Numbered from the stretch's first letter, positions 10,675-20,443 are shown. The stretch: DNA of 64,000 bases from Pseudanabaena yagii GIHE-NHR1 (GCF_012863495.1 NZ_JAAVJL010000002.1:560501-624500), one strand, 5' to 3'. Made by a program: numbers and translations. The notes: generated by a model not told the origin, from the sequence alone.

Positions 10675-13600
10675 ATGGCTGCAAAAAATGGAGAAACATC
10701 TATGGAACAGGCTATTGTGCGTGAACCATTAACGATTTCTGCGAATGCGACAGTTGCCGAAGCGATCGCTTTAATGAGTTCAAGTACAAAAACCTGTAAC
10801 CTACTTCGCAACATTGACTCAGAGCTAAGTTTGCAATTAACCTGTGCTCAAAGTTGCATTTTGGTGACAGAGGCAAATCAATTAGTGGGGATTTTGACCG
10901 AACGAGACTTAATTAAGCTCTGTGGTCAGATTGAAAATGCTGAGCACAGTCAAGGAGCATCTTTAGGTCAAAATCTATCGGAAACAGCGATCGCGGAGGT
11001 CATGACATATCCCGTTCATTCGCTTTTAGAATGGGAATTTACTGATATATTTGTGGCTATTAACCGATTTCAGCGTTATAACGTTCGTCATTTACCGCTA
11101 GTTAACGAGCGTGGCGAAGTCTCAGGACTAATTACCCACGCAAGTTTGCGGCAATTATTACGCCCCATCGATATGTTGCGGTTGTTAGTGGCTAGTGAGG
11201 TAATGGTTACAGATGTTGTCTATGCTCAGGCAACTGATTCAGTCGCCCAGATCGCGAATTTAATGTCAGCGCATAAAGTTAGTTCTGTCGTAATTGTTGA
11301 GTCACGAAATCATAGTTTATTTCCTCTAGGAATCATTACTGAGAGTGATATCGTTCAATATTTAGCTTTGGAATTAAACCTTGCACAGACTCAAGCCCAG
11401 ATGGTGATGAGTTTTCCTGTTATCTCAGTGCCACCAGATGAAACGCTCTGGACGGTACGCGAGGTTATGCAGGAGCGCATGAGTAATCATGTAGTTGTGG
11501 CTAATCCTGATGGTGAAATGCGGGGAATTGTTACCCAAAGTTCTATTCTGAAAACTCTACAGCCGATGGAGGTTTACAAGTTAGTCTCTAAGTTAGAAGT
11601 GCAAATGTCTCAGCTAGAGCAGGAAAAAATCGAACTTCTAGAAAGTCGCAATCGGTTGTTAGAAGGTCAGGTCAAAGCAAGCACGGATGCCCTAATTGAC
11701 AGCAATGACATGTTTCGCCAATTTGCGGAAAATAATCAAGGTATCATTGTGATTCGTGAAATTGCTTCTGGCAAAGTGTTATATGTGAGTCCAGTCTATG
11801 AGGAAATATGGGGAAAATCCTGCGAAAGTCTATATCAAGATCCTAATTCTTGGTTATATTCTCTTCATCCTGATGATAGAGATCGCATTATCCAAATCTA
11901 TACAGCCAAAGCTCATACAGGATACTTTAGTGAAGAGTATCGGATTATCCGTCCTGATGGTTTGATGCGTTGGATCTGGGGAAGATGTTTTCCTGTCAAA
12001 AATACCCGTGGTGAAATCTATCGCATTGCAGCAATTATTGAGGATATTAGCGATCGCAAAAATGCAGAGATCGCCTTAAAAGAGAGTGAACAGCGCTTAA
12101 AAGCTAGTGAATTTCTATTAGGTAGTATGTTTGAATGCTCTGCTGTCGGGATGGCAATTACCGATAGTGACGGCAAATATATCAGGACTAATCCCTGTTA
12201 TCAGCAAATGGTTGGTTATTCTGAAAGTGAATTGCGAGAGATGCGATTTACAGACAATATGCTACCTGAAGATATCGAGGAAAACTTACGACTACGAGAC
12301 CGCGTCTTGACAGGAGAAAATGCCAGCTATCAAATGGAAAAGCGCCTCCTCCATAAAAATGGTCATATTATTTGGGTAAGAACTACAAGTTCTAAAATTG
12401 CTGATGATGGCAATGCACAGCCGCTCTTTATAGGGGTCATTGAAAATATTAGCGATCGCAAACAAGCTGAAGAATCTCTACAAAGTCTGGTGGAAGGAGC
12501 CTCGACACAAATAGGGGATAATTTCTTGCCTGCTTTAGTTGAATATATTGCCAATATCCTAGAAATTCGCTATGTGTCGATTACTAAGATATGTGAGGAT
12601 CGCCTCAAAATGATGGCAGTTTGGCTAGATGGTCAACTGCAACCAGTTTCAGAAACTACTATTCCCTTGGTGGATTCTCCCTGTGCTATTACTGTTGCTG
12701 AAGGTAAGTTTTACATTACGGAGCATCTACAGCAGCAATTCCCAGATTGTAATTCTATTAAACAATTGGGTGCAAATTCTTATTTAGGAATAGCCATTAA
12801 TAATAGTAAAGGTGATGTGATTGGCTGTTTATGTATCCTCAATAATCAACCTATTCAAAATATGCAACGTGCAAATGCCATGTTACAGGTATTTGCACCT
12901 AGAGTCAGTGCAGAGATGGAACGCCAAGAAGCGATCGCAGAACTGTATCATCTCAATCAACAATTAGAATCTAGAGTAGAGCAGCGCACTCGCGAACTCA
13001 AATTTGCGAACCAACAGCTTATTGTCGAAATGGCAGAACGCCAAAAATTAATTACGTTAGTGGAGAATAGCACTGACTTTATTGCTCTGGCTGACTGTAA
13101 TGGGCGACTTAATTACGTTAATAGTGCGGGACGAGAACTTTTAGGACTACCTGCTAATACTCAGTTTCTATCGATATTTGACCTGCATTTCCCTGAAGAT
13201 CATCAAGTAGTAAAACGAAATATATTAGATTTAATTGCTCAGGATGAGACATGGGAAGGGGAATTCCGTTTGCGACATTACCAAACTAATGATGTAATAC
13301 CTGTACTATTTAGTGCTTTTCCGATCCAAAATTCTTGGATTGATGAGACCTTGTCCCTTGCCTGTATTGTTAGGGATATTAGCGATCGCAAGAAATCTGA
13401 GGAAACACTGCTTACAACCAATGAAGAATTAATCAATGCCAATAAAGAGTTAGCTCGTGCGACGAGGTTGAAGGATGAGTTTCTCGCTAATATGAGCCAT
13501 GAACTGCGGACTCCCCTGAATGCAATTTTAGGAATGTCTGAGGGATTACTGTCTAGCGTATTTGGTGATTTGAATGAGCGCCAAAAGCGATCTCTAAACC

Positions 13601-14715
13601 TGATTGAAAGCAGTGGACGACATTTACTAGAGCTAATCAATGACATCTTAGATGTTGCGAAAATTGGCGCAGGTAAGATGAAATTAGATATTGCACCTGT
13701 CTCCATCGAATATCTCTGTAAGTCAAGTCTCGGCTTTGTCAAGCAAATGGCAAGCCAGAAAAATATTCAATTGCGCTTAGCCATCCAACCTGAATTAGGT
13801 TTGATCGAACTTGACGAGAGACGCATCCGCCAAGCCCTAATTAACTTATTAAGTAATGCCGTTAAATTTACGCCAGCATCGGGCAAGATCTGCTTAGAAG
13901 TTAAGTTTATTAGTTCTGAAGAAACAGCCTTACCAGTCAATGCCAATTTTCCCTACGCATTGATCTTCTCTGTTATTGATACAGGCATTGGTATTGCTCC
14001 AGAGGATATTGGTAAACTATTTCAAACTTTTGTCCAGATCGATAGCAGTTTAAGCCGACAATATACAGGTACAGGGCTAGGTCTAACTCTTGTCAAACAA
14101 ATCGCGGAGTTACATGGCGGTTGCGTCGGTGTAACGAGCCAAGTTGGTGAAGGTAGTTGCTTTTCCATCGCGTTACCCCACACAGGTAAACTTAGAAACC
14201 ATAATAATGACGATCGCTTCACCTATTCTTTGGTCAACCAAAAGCCTAACCAGAACTTGGAGGATAATTTAGACGACAATCTAAACAAAGATGGCTCGAT
14301 TTATCCCCTGATTTTGTTAGCGGAAGATAACCCAACCAATGTGGAAACTTTTGCTGATTATTTGTCGAATCGAGGATATCGCTTAATCATAGCCGCTAAT
14401 GGACAAGAGGCTGTGGATATGGCGATCGCTCACATCCCTGACCTAATTTTGATGGATATTCAAATGCCTGTGCTAGATGGGTTGGGTGCAATTAAGCAGA
14501 TTCGTGCCAATGTTGACATTCAGCATATTCCCATTATCGCGCTGACAGCCCTAGCGATGAAAAGTGATCAGGAGCAGTGCTTACAAGCAGGAGCAGATGA
14601 ATTTCTTGCTAAGCCAGTTAAACTTGCACTGTTAGCAACTACGATCCAGCAGCAGATCAACAAATCTCGAGATTACAGTACTTTGCGCTCAGAGCCGAAA
14701 CAAGAAATTTTTTAA
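10675..14715 (+). CDS. CBS-PAS-GAF hybrid histidine kinase with C-terminal receiver
   Basis: A 1346-residue soluble sensor kinase with no membrane segment. In order: four CBS repeats (about 10-300), a short coiled coil, two PAS/PAC domains (about 345-460 and 475-600, each ending in an SDRK motif), a GAF domain (about 605-755), a coiled coil, a third PAS (about 790-905), HisKA with His942 (MSHELRTPLNA), HATPase with the N box near 1056 and G boxes near 1102 and 1132, and a receiver with Asp1261 (LILMDIQMP). CBS pairs usually bind adenine nucleotides, so energy charge is a plausible input. The GAF lacks an obvious bilin-Cys context. The stop codon lies inside a 23-bp palindrome arm. Confidence 0.93.
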   Translation: MAAKNGETSMEQAIVREPLTISANATVAEAIALMSSSTKTCNLLRNIDSELSLQLTCAQSCILVTEANQLVGILTERDLIKLCGQIENAEHSQGASLGQNLSETAIAEVMTYPVHSLLEWEFTDIFVAINRFQRYNVRHLPLVNERGEVSGLITHASLRQLLRPIDMLRLLVASEVMVTDVVYAQATDSVAQIANLMSAHKVSSVVIVESRNHSLFPLGIITESDIVQYLALELNLAQTQAQMVMSFPVISVPPDETLWTVREVMQERMSNHVVVANPDGEMRGIVTQSSILKTLQPMEVYKLVSKLEVQMSQLEQEKIELLESRNRLLEGQVKASTDALIDSNDMFRQFAENNQGIIVIREIASGKVLYVSPVYEEIWGKSCESLYQDPNSWLYSLHPDDRDRIIQIYTAKAHTGYFSEEYRIIRPDGLMRWIWGRCFPVKNTRGEIYRIAAIIEDISDRKNAEIALKESEQRLKASEFLLGSMFECSAVGMAITDSDGKYIRTNPCYQQMVGYSESELREMRFTDNMLPEDIEENLRLRDRVLTGENASYQMEKRLLHKNGHIIWVRTTSSKIADDGNAQPLFIGVIENISDRKQAEESLQSLVEGASTQIGDNFLPALVEYIANILEIRYVSITKICEDRLKMMAVWLDGQLQPVSETTIPLVDSPCAITVAEGKFYITEHLQQQFPDCNSIKQLGANSYLGIAINNSKGDVIGCLCILNNQPIQNMQRANAMLQVFAPRVSAEMERQEAIAELYHLNQQLESRVEQRTRELKFANQQLIVEMAERQKLITLVENSTDFIALADCNGRLNYVNSAGRELLGLPANTQFLSIFDLHFPEDHQVVKRNILDLIAQDETWEGEFRLRHYQTNDVIPVLFSAFPIQNSWIDETLSLACIVRDISDRKKSEETLLTTNEELINANKELARATRLKDEFLANMSHELRTPLNAILGMSEGLLSSVFGDLNERQKRSLNLIESSGRHLLELINDILDVAKIGAGKMKLDIAPVSIEYLCKSSLGFVKQMASQKNIQLRLAIQPELGLIELDERRIRQALINLLSNAVKFTPASGKICLEVKFISSEETALPVNANFPYALIFSVIDTGIGIAPEDIGKLFQTFVQIDSSLSRQYTGTGLGLTLVKQIAELHGGCVGVTSQVGEGSCFSIALPHTGKLRNHNNDDRFTYSLVNQKPNQNLEDNLDDNLNKDGSIYPLILLAEDNPTNVETFADYLSNRGYRLIIAANGQEAVDMAIAHIPDLILMDIQMPVLDGLGAIKQIRANVDIQHIPIIALTALAMKSDQEQCLQAGADEFLAKPVKLALLATTIQQQINKSRDYSTLRSEPKQEIF

Positions 14716-14751
14716 AAGTGTTATAAAGTAACACTTTTAAAAAATTTCTTG
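14701..14751 (+). terminator. Perfect 23-bp-arm palindrome across the kinase stop codon
   Basis: Arms 14701-14723 and 14729-14751 are perfectly complementary around a 5-base loop. The left arm contains the last codons and the TAA (14713-14715) of the hybrid kinase, so the right arm is an inverted copy of the gene end. It probably acts as a terminator. Confidence 0.8.
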
Positions 14752-14863
14752 GAGTTAGTTTGCAATACTTGTTTCCCCACCAAAGGTAGAGAACAAGCCT
14801 CTGTAACTTACTTGCTTCAAAGGCGCTATAGCGCTTTTCATTTAATGACTAGAAATCCTAAAT

Positions 14864-14906
14864 GGTTTGTGGAAGCGCTCCCCGAAGGGGAGCGCTTCCA
14901 CAAACC
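14864..14906. repeat. Perfect palindrome, 20-bp arms, GAA loop
   Basis: Arms 14864-14883 and 14887-14906. GC-rich inner stem (GCGCTCCCC), loop GAA. Its 3' side is followed by A-rich DNA (AAAAAA), so read leftward it would have a U-tract before, not after, the stem. Function unclear. Confidence 0.75.
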
Positions 14907-14952
14907 AAAAAATATACAAATTATTTGGGACTGCTATAAGATTGATTTTTAT

Positions 14953-14980
14953 TTTCAAATGAGTATGTACTCATTTGAAA
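14953..14980. repeat. Perfect palindrome, 13-bp arms
   Basis: Arms 14953-14965 and 14968-14980 around TG. It is the third long palindrome in the 387-bp spacer between the two kinase genes. Confidence 0.7.
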
Positions 14981-14997
14981 GCTACTATTTAAATATA

Positions 14998-15077
14998 GGA
15001 CTTACAGATTTGACACAGGCAAAGCCTTCACAAAATCTACTCAAAACCTAGTCAATTCGTTAGGCTTGCGTAAGTCC
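14998..15077. mobile_element. Short MITE-like element flanked by TA
   Basis: An 80-bp segment with terminal inverted repeats GGACTTAC (14998-15005) and GTAAGTCC (15070-15077), bounded on both sides by TA. TA duplication with short inverted repeats is the pattern of IS630/Tc1-type miniature elements. There is no coding capacity. A second right end (AATTCGTTAG, then ACTTGCGTAAGTCC) lies at 27539-27561 before mnmE. Both copies lie just upstream of a gene. Confidence 0.55.
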
Positions 15078-15102
15078 TAAAATAATTGTTTAAGGGCAAT
15101 GT

Positions 15103-16173
15103 ATGAAAAATTATCCTTCAATTCTAATCGTTGACGATGAACCTAATAACTTCGATGTAATTGAAGCTCTTTTAGATAATGAAGACTATGACCTCAACTA
15201 CGCTTCTAGTGGTTACAAAGCATTGGAGCGGTTAGAGATATTTCATCCTGATGTCATCCTGCTAGATGTGATGATGCCCGAATTAAATGGAATAGATGTC
15301 TGCAAAAAAATTAAAAGCAATCCTCAGTGGAAAGCAATTCCGATCATTATGGTCACAGCTTTAACTTCTAAAGAAGATATGGCTCAATGTTTGGACGCAG
15401 GGGCAAGTGATTTTTTAAGTAAGCCTGTCAATGGACTAGAGCTACGGGCAAGAATCAAATCGATGATTCGGATTAAGCAACAGTACGACGATCTCCAATC
15501 TCTCTTACAGATGCGTGAAGATATGGTGCATATGATCGTCCATGATTTACGCAATCCCTTGACAACGATTTTGCTATCCTCAGAACTCTTAAGCGATCCG
15601 TATTTGCCTGAGTCCCGCAAGCCTGAAAAAATTGAGCGCATCACCCGTAGTGGTCATCGTCTGCAATCCCTGATCGATAGCTTGTTAATTATGGCAAAGA
15701 TCGAAGCGGGGAAAATGGTTCTCAAATATACGAGTGCCGATCTCAATCAAATGTGTACCTCAGTAATTGAAGATTTTGAAACGATCGCAGCTCAAAAGAA
15801 ATTAGAACTGAGCCTAAATTTACCAGAAAGTAAGTTAGTAAATATCGATTTACCTGTATTTCGGCGCATTCTCGATAATCTCCTATCCAATGCCATTAAA
15901 TTTTCTCCTGCGAACAGTCAAATTACGGTTAGCGTCAAATATCCTGAAATTGGGGGTGCAAGTATTAGTGTTGCCGATATGGGAGCAGGAATTAGTGATG
16001 GCAAAAAGTCAGTAATTTTTGAGAAATTTGAGATTGGCACTCCAATCCAAAGCACAGCACAGTTGGGTTTGGGGTTAGCTTTTTGTAAATTAGCGATCGA
16101 GGCTCACGGCGGCAATATCACTGTTCAAGATAATGAACCTAATGGAGCAATTTTTACTATTTCCATTCCATAA
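15103..16173 (+). CDS. Receiver-histidine kinase protein
   Basis: 356 residues. An N-terminal receiver (about 5-125, Asp11/Asp12, phospho-acceptor Asp55 in VILLDVMMP, Lys in LSKP) is joined by a coiled coil to HisKA with His147 (MIVHDLRNPLTT). A compact HATPase follows, with N box NLLSNAIKFSP and G boxes DMGAGIS and GLGLAFCKLAIEAHGG. It has no membrane segment. This layout, a receiver before the kinase, suits a second-stage kinase that takes phosphate from another sensor; the large hybrid kinase just upstream in the same orientation is an obvious candidate partner. ATG at 15103 follows a weak AGGGCAA. Confidence 0.92.
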   Translation: MKNYPSILIVDDEPNNFDVIEALLDNEDYDLNYASSGYKALERLEIFHPDVILLDVMMPELNGIDVCKKIKSNPQWKAIPIIMVTALTSKEDMAQCLDAGASDFLSKPVNGLELRARIKSMIRIKQQYDDLQSLLQMREDMVHMIVHDLRNPLTTILLSSELLSDPYLPESRKPEKIERITRSGHRLQSLIDSLLIMAKIEAGKMVLKYTSADLNQMCTSVIEDFETIAAQKKLELSLNLPESKLVNIDLPVFRRILDNLLSNAIKFSPANSQITVSVKYPEIGGASISVADMGAGISDGKKSVIFEKFEIGTPIQSTAQLGLGLAFCKLAIEAHGGNITVQDNEPNGAIFTISIP

Positions 16174-16203
16174 AAGCATTGCTTGGCAATACCTTTATGG
16201 AAT
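16165..16203 (+). terminator. Hairpin overlapping the REC-kinase stop
   Basis: ATTCCATAAA at 16165 pairs with TTTATGGAAT ending at 16203, with a GC-containing inner stem and a following TTTTTT. The left arm contains the stop codon (16171-16173). Confidence 0.75.
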
Positions 16204-16245
16204 TTTTTGATGGAATCACTTGATGGAACCGTTATCGATTTGATT

Positions 16246-17631
16246 CTATTGCCAAGTTTTGCGAAATGCTTCTACAACGCGATCCATCCCGACCGATCGC
16301 GAAGCTTTAAATAGAATTCGATCGCCACTTTCGACTTTTTGTAAGAGAGTTTGAGTAATATCATCATAGGAATGACAGGCGATCGCATATTTTAGAGAAC
16401 CATTCGCACCAGCGAGAATAGCATCTGCTTCACCATCCGCTAAGATGATTGCCCCTTCTATTCCCAATTTGCTAATTGATTCTCCAACTTGGCGATGGAG
16501 CTGTGTAGACATTTCTCCTAATTCTTTCATCGTGCCAAGTACTGCCCAATGACGTTTAGCAGGCATATCTGACAGTTGACGCAGCGCGGCGAGCATTCCT
16601 TCGGGAGAGGCATTATAGGTCTCATCAAGAATCACCACATCCTGAGGTAGTTGATATAGTTGCGCCCTACCAAAGGGAAGATCGAGCTTACCAATTCCTT
16701 GAGTTGTTTGTTGCCAATCTAGATTCAGGGCTTTGAGTACCGCTAATCCTGCGAGAAAATTCAAGGCATTATGACGACCAGGCAAAGGTAGATCCCATGT
16801 TAAGTCACCCACCTGCAAGCGATCACCAATCAGTTCCCCATTGACATCACCGACACCGAGACCATAGGTAATTGTCTTGCCTTGCCAAACCTTGCTTGCC
16901 ATTTCCAGCAATAGGGGATTACTGGCATTTAATATAGCTGTACCATCGGGAGGGGTTTCCGCAAGAAGTTCACATTTAGCCTGTGCGATCGCCTCCCGTG
17001 AGCCTAATCTACCGATATGGGCTGTACCTACATTTGTAATGACACTTACAGTCGGTAAAGTGGTGCGGGCAAGACGTTCGATTTCCCCTAAACCGCGCAT
17101 TCCCATTTCTACAACCACAAAATCATGCTGTTCAGGCGCGATCGCCAATAGGGTTTGGGCAACACCAATGTCATTGTTATGGTTGGCTTGACTTTTGTGG
17201 ACTTGCTTATCTGGTGAGACATAGCAAGCCAACATACTGGCAATAATTTCCTTAGTTGTCGTTTTGCCCACTGAGCCTGTTACGGATACTACTGGTTGCA
17301 GAAATTGCGATCGCCACCATCTTGCTAAATCTTGATAAGCTGTGAGTGTATTACTGACTGCAAGGACAGGCAAGCCCTTAGCTGCTTCTGACTTTGCCCA
17401 TTCGAGACTAACTATTGCAGCGACTGCCCCCTGCGCGATCGCTGCTGCCACAAATCCATGACCATCAAAATTTTCGCCCGTTAATGCCACAAATAATTCA
17501 CCAGCCTTAAGCTTGCGACTATCAGAAACAACGCCCCTGATCTCGATATTTTTTTGTGCAGTTTCGTCAATATTAGCTACTGTTGCTGATGTAATGGCGA
17601 TCGCTTGGCTAATCGTACAAATAAAGGTCAT
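16246..17631 (-). CDS. murF: UDP-N-acetylmuramoyl-tripeptide--D-alanyl-D-alanine ligase
   Basis: 461 residues, the usual MurF length. The enzyme adds D-Ala-D-Ala to UDP-MurNAc-tripeptide with ATP, the last cytoplasmic step of the peptidoglycan precursor. Visible motifs: substrate-binding DSR at 37-39, P-loop VTGSVGKTTTKE at 117-128, KSQANHNNDIGVAQTLL in the central domain, GMRGLGEI, and LDETYNASPEGMLAAL in the C-terminal part. All three Mur-ligase domains appear intact. It stands alone, convergent with the REC-kinase gene. Confidence 0.96.
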   Translation of the reverse strand: MTFICTISQAIAITSATVANIDETAQKNIEIRGVVSDSRKLKAGELFVALTGENFDGHGFVAAAIAQGAVAAIVSLEWAKSEAAKGLPVLAVSNTLTAYQDLARWWRSQFLQPVVSVTGSVGKTTTKEIIASMLACYVSPDKQVHKSQANHNNDIGVAQTLLAIAPEQHDFVVVEMGMRGLGEIERLARTTLPTVSVITNVGTAHIGRLGSREAIAQAKCELLAETPPDGTAILNASNPLLLEMASKVWQGKTITYGLGVGDVNGELIGDRLQVGDLTWDLPLPGRHNALNFLAGLAVLKALNLDWQQTTQGIGKLDLPFGRAQLYQLPQDVVILDETYNASPEGMLAALRQLSDMPAKRHWAVLGTMKELGEMSTQLHRQVGESISKLGIEGAIILADGEADAILAGANGSLKYAIACHSYDDITQTLLQKVESGDRILFKASRSVGMDRVVEAFRKTWQ

Positions 17632-17705
17632 GCTTGATTTTTTTTCTATTCTTAGCTGTTCTACGCTTTAGATATATTGCTTGGTACTCAACACAAAGCT
17701 AGATT

Positions 17706-17742
17706 TTGGTTAAACTAAAAGCGAAATTTTAATTTAACCAAA
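17706..17742 (-). terminator. Hairpin after the unknown gene 17765-18865
   Basis: TTGGTTAAA at 17706 pairs with TTTAACCAA ending at 17742, with further AT pairing inside. It is just downstream of the leftward gene. Confidence 0.5.
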
Positions 17743-17764
17743 AATACCTTTAGCTTTATTATTA

Positions 17765-18865
17765 TCATGCTTCAGGCAGCACATCATCACCAAACATTTC
17801 GCTTAAAGCGGTGAGATAGGGGGCAAATATGCGGATATGTTGCTCATCTAGATAACTGTGGATTTCTTGATTCAGCAATCTTAATAAAGTCCGCACTAGT
17901 TCCCAACTAACTTTTAAGGGAGGATAGAGCATTACGCAAAGGGGGAAAAGCTCTTGCTGAATAGAAGCTACACTTCTTTCAAGTACACAGAGACAGAGAT
18001 AAACTTGAAACATCTCAATATCCCGCAAGCTGGAAATTCTCACCTGTGGAGAACTTAGGACTCCGCTATGGCATTGATAATCAGCATACATAATCAATGT
18101 TTTTTGCGAAATCTGGCGAGCAATCTCACTCGTGAATGGCAAAAGTTGGCGCACCGCTTCCAATGATGCGTCCTCATATTCTAAATTTGCGGCGGCTTCG
18201 TAAGCTCTCTGCAAAGGCATATAGAGATGATCATCAATCACCTTAAAGTATGAATTCACCACCAGTTGCTCCAAGGGTTGGAGAGAGTTGAGCAGCATTT
18301 GACCACTGTAGTGAAATTGCATACTCACAAAGCCGAGGGTGCGCGGATCTTCCGATGTATATTTTTTGCGAATTTTGCCCACACTTGGCGCGATCGCCAC
18401 CGATAGCTGTCCAATTGTAGGTAGTTGGGAATAGGTTTCTAGCTTAAAATTTTGACCATTGCTAAACCAATCAAGTTCCACCAAACGATTGTCCCCATTT
18501 GTTGTATAAACCTTGAGCGCTTGATCTAATAGATCCCGCGAATCAGTAGCAATTTGCCAAGGGTCAATCAAGTCTGGAGAAATGCCATGAGATTGCAACT
18601 GACTGATTAAGAGAGTTTCAGTTTTTGCCCAAGCCTGAGCGCTAGAAAAGCGGAGGGATTGCAATAAATTGGTTGCAGTAGTTGTACGCCTTGCGGGAGA
18701 GAGAATTTCCGACAAATTATTAGACTCAAGCTCTTGTTTAGGAGCCTCAACTTGCAAATTTTGAATATACTTTTTTGCCCAAATATTTGCTAATGAGGGG
18801 ACAGAATCGTGAGTATTACTATTTAAATCCTGCGCTAGACTATCTATAAGAGTCGGTCTAATCAT
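17765..18865 (-). CDS. Conserved-looking protein of unknown function
   Basis: 366 residues with no membrane segment or signal peptide. I recognise no family. It is mostly alpha-helical by composition, with Leu/Gln-rich heptad-like stretches at about 60-110 and 195-290. A moderately conserved-looking centre contains GKIRKKYTSEDPRTLGFVSM, and the C-terminus is acidic (FGDDVLPEA). Codon use, length and the absence of overlapping frames support a real gene. It is divergent from the MOSC gene by 112 bp and downstream genes give no functional clue. Confidence 0.75.
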   Translation of the reverse strand: MIRPTLIDSLAQDLNSNTHDSVPSLANIWAKKYIQNLQVEAPKQELESNNLSEILSPARRTTTATNLLQSLRFSSAQAWAKTETLLISQLQSHGISPDLIDPWQIATDSRDLLDQALKVYTTNGDNRLVELDWFSNGQNFKLETYSQLPTIGQLSVAIAPSVGKIRKKYTSEDPRTLGFVSMQFHYSGQMLLNSLQPLEQLVVNSYFKVIDDHLYMPLQRAYEAAANLEYEDASLEAVRQLLPFTSEIARQISQKTLIMYADYQCHSGVLSSPQVRISSLRDIEMFQVYLCLCVLERSVASIQQELFPLCVMLYPPLKVSWELVRTLLRLLNQEIHSYLDEQHIRIFAPYLTALSEMFGDDVLPEA

Positions 18866-18977
18866 TTGGGTTCCAGAAAATAAAGGGTTTTGTTAAATTA
18901 ATGACATTATATTTGTTCTGACTGAGATAGTTAAGGTTTCGTTAAATTTTCTGAAAACAACTGGTTTATGGCACTTT

Positions 18978-19760
18978 ATGGCAAATCTCAGCAGAATTCT
19001 AGTTTTTCCGATTAAATCCCTCGATCCGATCGCTTTAGATGAAGTTGCCATCACTTCGGGCGGTGCATTAAAAGGTGATCGCGAGTTTGCCATGTTTGAT
19101 CAAAATGGACAGTACATTAATGGCAAGCGTAATCCCAAGATTCATTTAATTAGGGCAAGTTACGATTTAGGCGATCGGCTGGTGAGTTTGCAAATCCAAA
19201 ATCAGAGCGAAGTAGTTACTTTCCATTTAGAGCAAGAAAGAGCATCCTTAATTGATTGGCTCAGTGAGTTTTTGGGTAAACCCCTAGAACTGCGACAAAA
19301 TGTGACCAATGGTTTTCCTGATGATCCTGACGCATGGGGAGCTACAGTTGTCTCAGAAGCCTCTCTCAAAACTGTCCAAAGTTGGTATGACAATTCTCAA
19401 ATTGACCTCGAACAGATTCGTCGGCGCTTTCGTACTAACCTAGAAATTGCGGATACAGAACCTTTTTGGGAAGATCAATTATTTGCCAAATCTGGCGAAA
19501 CCGTTCCCTTTACAATCGGGGATGTCCAATTTATCGGTACAAATCCTTGTCAGCGCTGCCCTGTTCCTACACGCGATCCCTTCACTGGCGAAGTTTATCC
19601 TGAATTCCAAAAGACTTTTACTAGACTAAGAGAAGCGAATTTACCAAATAATGTCGAGCGATCGCGTTTCAATCATTTCTATCGTTTTGCGTTGAATACA
19701 CGTATTCCTTTTACAGAAGCAGGCAAAGTTTTGAGATTAGGTGATGCTGTTACCATATGA
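18978..19760 (+). CDS. MOSC domain-containing protein
   Basis: 260 residues. An N-terminal MOSC beta-barrel (about 1-95, starting ILVFPIKSLDPIAL) is followed by the MOSC domain with the conserved Cys region NPCQRCPVPTRDP (about 193-205). MOSC proteins bind the molybdenum cofactor through a cysteine and are relatives of Moco sulfurases and mARC-type reductases. MoaB lies next door on the opposite strand and a nitrate-uptake operon 10 kb away; nitrate reductase needs Moco. The exact substrate is unknown. The stop codon lies in a palindrome arm (19751-19787). Confidence 0.88.
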   Translation: MANLSRILVFPIKSLDPIALDEVAITSGGALKGDREFAMFDQNGQYINGKRNPKIHLIRASYDLGDRLVSLQIQNQSEVVTFHLEQERASLIDWLSEFLGKPLELRQNVTNGFPDDPDAWGATVVSEASLKTVQSWYDNSQIDLEQIRRRFRTNLEIADTEPFWEDQLFAKSGETVPFTIGDVQFIGTNPCQRCPVPTRDPFTGEVYPEFQKTFTRLREANLPNNVERSRFNHFYRFALNTRIPFTEAGKVLRLGDAVTI

Positions 19761-19787
19761 GTGCCACAAAGCAGCGCTCATATGGTA
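19751..19787 (+). terminator. Hairpin across the MOSC gene stop
   Basis: Arms 19751-19764 and 19774-19787, one mismatch. The left arm contains the final codons and TGA of the MOSC gene. Confidence 0.65.
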
Positions 19788-19816
19788 CTTAGGGTTGCGG
19801 ATAACAAAGTTATCTA

Positions 19817-19860
19817 GCTTCGACTCCGCTCAGCTAACGTTGGCTGAGCGAAGTCGAAGC
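19817..19860. repeat. Dispersed palindromic repeat, copy 1
   Basis: A palindrome of type GCTTCGACT(T/C)CGCTCAGC / GCTGAGCGAAGTCGAAGC centred on AACGTT. A near-identical copy is at 27371-27412. Such CTTCGACTTCGCTCAGC palindromes are familiar dispersed repeats in cyanobacterial genomes. Confidence 0.75.
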
Positions 19861-19889
19861 CATAGGTACTTTAATTAATAGCAAGTCCC

Positions 19890-20405
19890 TTAATGTAATC
19901 CTTTTAACTGGCGTACTAAATGGATGATCTCTGGCAAAATGAGCTGCTCGATCGCCAACTTCACCGCATTACTTGAACCAGGGAGCGAAAATACTAATTT
20001 GCCTTGATAAATCCCAGCTTCAGAGCGTGAGGCGATCGCCCTTGAGCCGACCTCTTGCCAACTCAGATACCGAAACATCTCCCCAAATCCGGGCAGGGTC
20101 TTTTCGAGCAACGCCGCGATCGCATCATAGGTCGTATCTCTCGGTGCAATCCCTGTTCCGCCATTGAGAATAATGGCATCAAGATCCTCAATCGCCACCA
20201 ACTTATGCATTTGCGATCGGATCTCATCAGGTTCATCTTTGACAAGCGTGTAGTATTCCAGCAAATGACCTGCATTAGTCATCGACTGTTTAATAAAGTT
20301 GCCGCTTTTGTCAGTTTCAGGTATGCGGGTATCACTAACAGTGATCACCGCAAAACGTACTTGATAGGACGGTGGATCGGGACATGGGTTTTGAGAAGGT
20401 TTCAT
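19890..20405 (-). CDS. moaB: Molybdenum cofactor biosynthesis protein MoaB
   Basis: 171 residues, the standard MoaB/MogA size. It carries the molybdopterin-binding fold signatures FAVITVSDTRIPETDKSG near the N-terminus, ILNGGTGIAPRDTTYDA (about 80-97) and VFSLPGSSNAVKLA (about 140-153). MoaB-type proteins adenylylate molybdopterin or assist metal insertion. It is monocistronic and convergent with the MOSC gene. Confidence 0.94.
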   Translation of the reverse strand: MKPSQNPCPDPPSYQVRFAVITVSDTRIPETDKSGNFIKQSMTNAGHLLEYYTLVKDEPDEIRSQMHKLVAIEDLDAIILNGGTGIAPRDTTYDAIAALLEKTLPGFGEMFRYLSWQEVGSRAIASRSEAGIYQGKLVFSLPGSSNAVKLAIEQLILPEIIHLVRQLKGLH

Positions 20406-20443
20406 TATTTTGGGAATTAATATCTATCTAATAATTCTGGAGC

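Noticed and set aside
14749-15051. A 100-residue open frame between the two kinase genes
   Set aside because: It runs through two long palindromes and into the MITE-like element, so its sequence is dictated by repeats; no ribosome binding site and no protein-like character.
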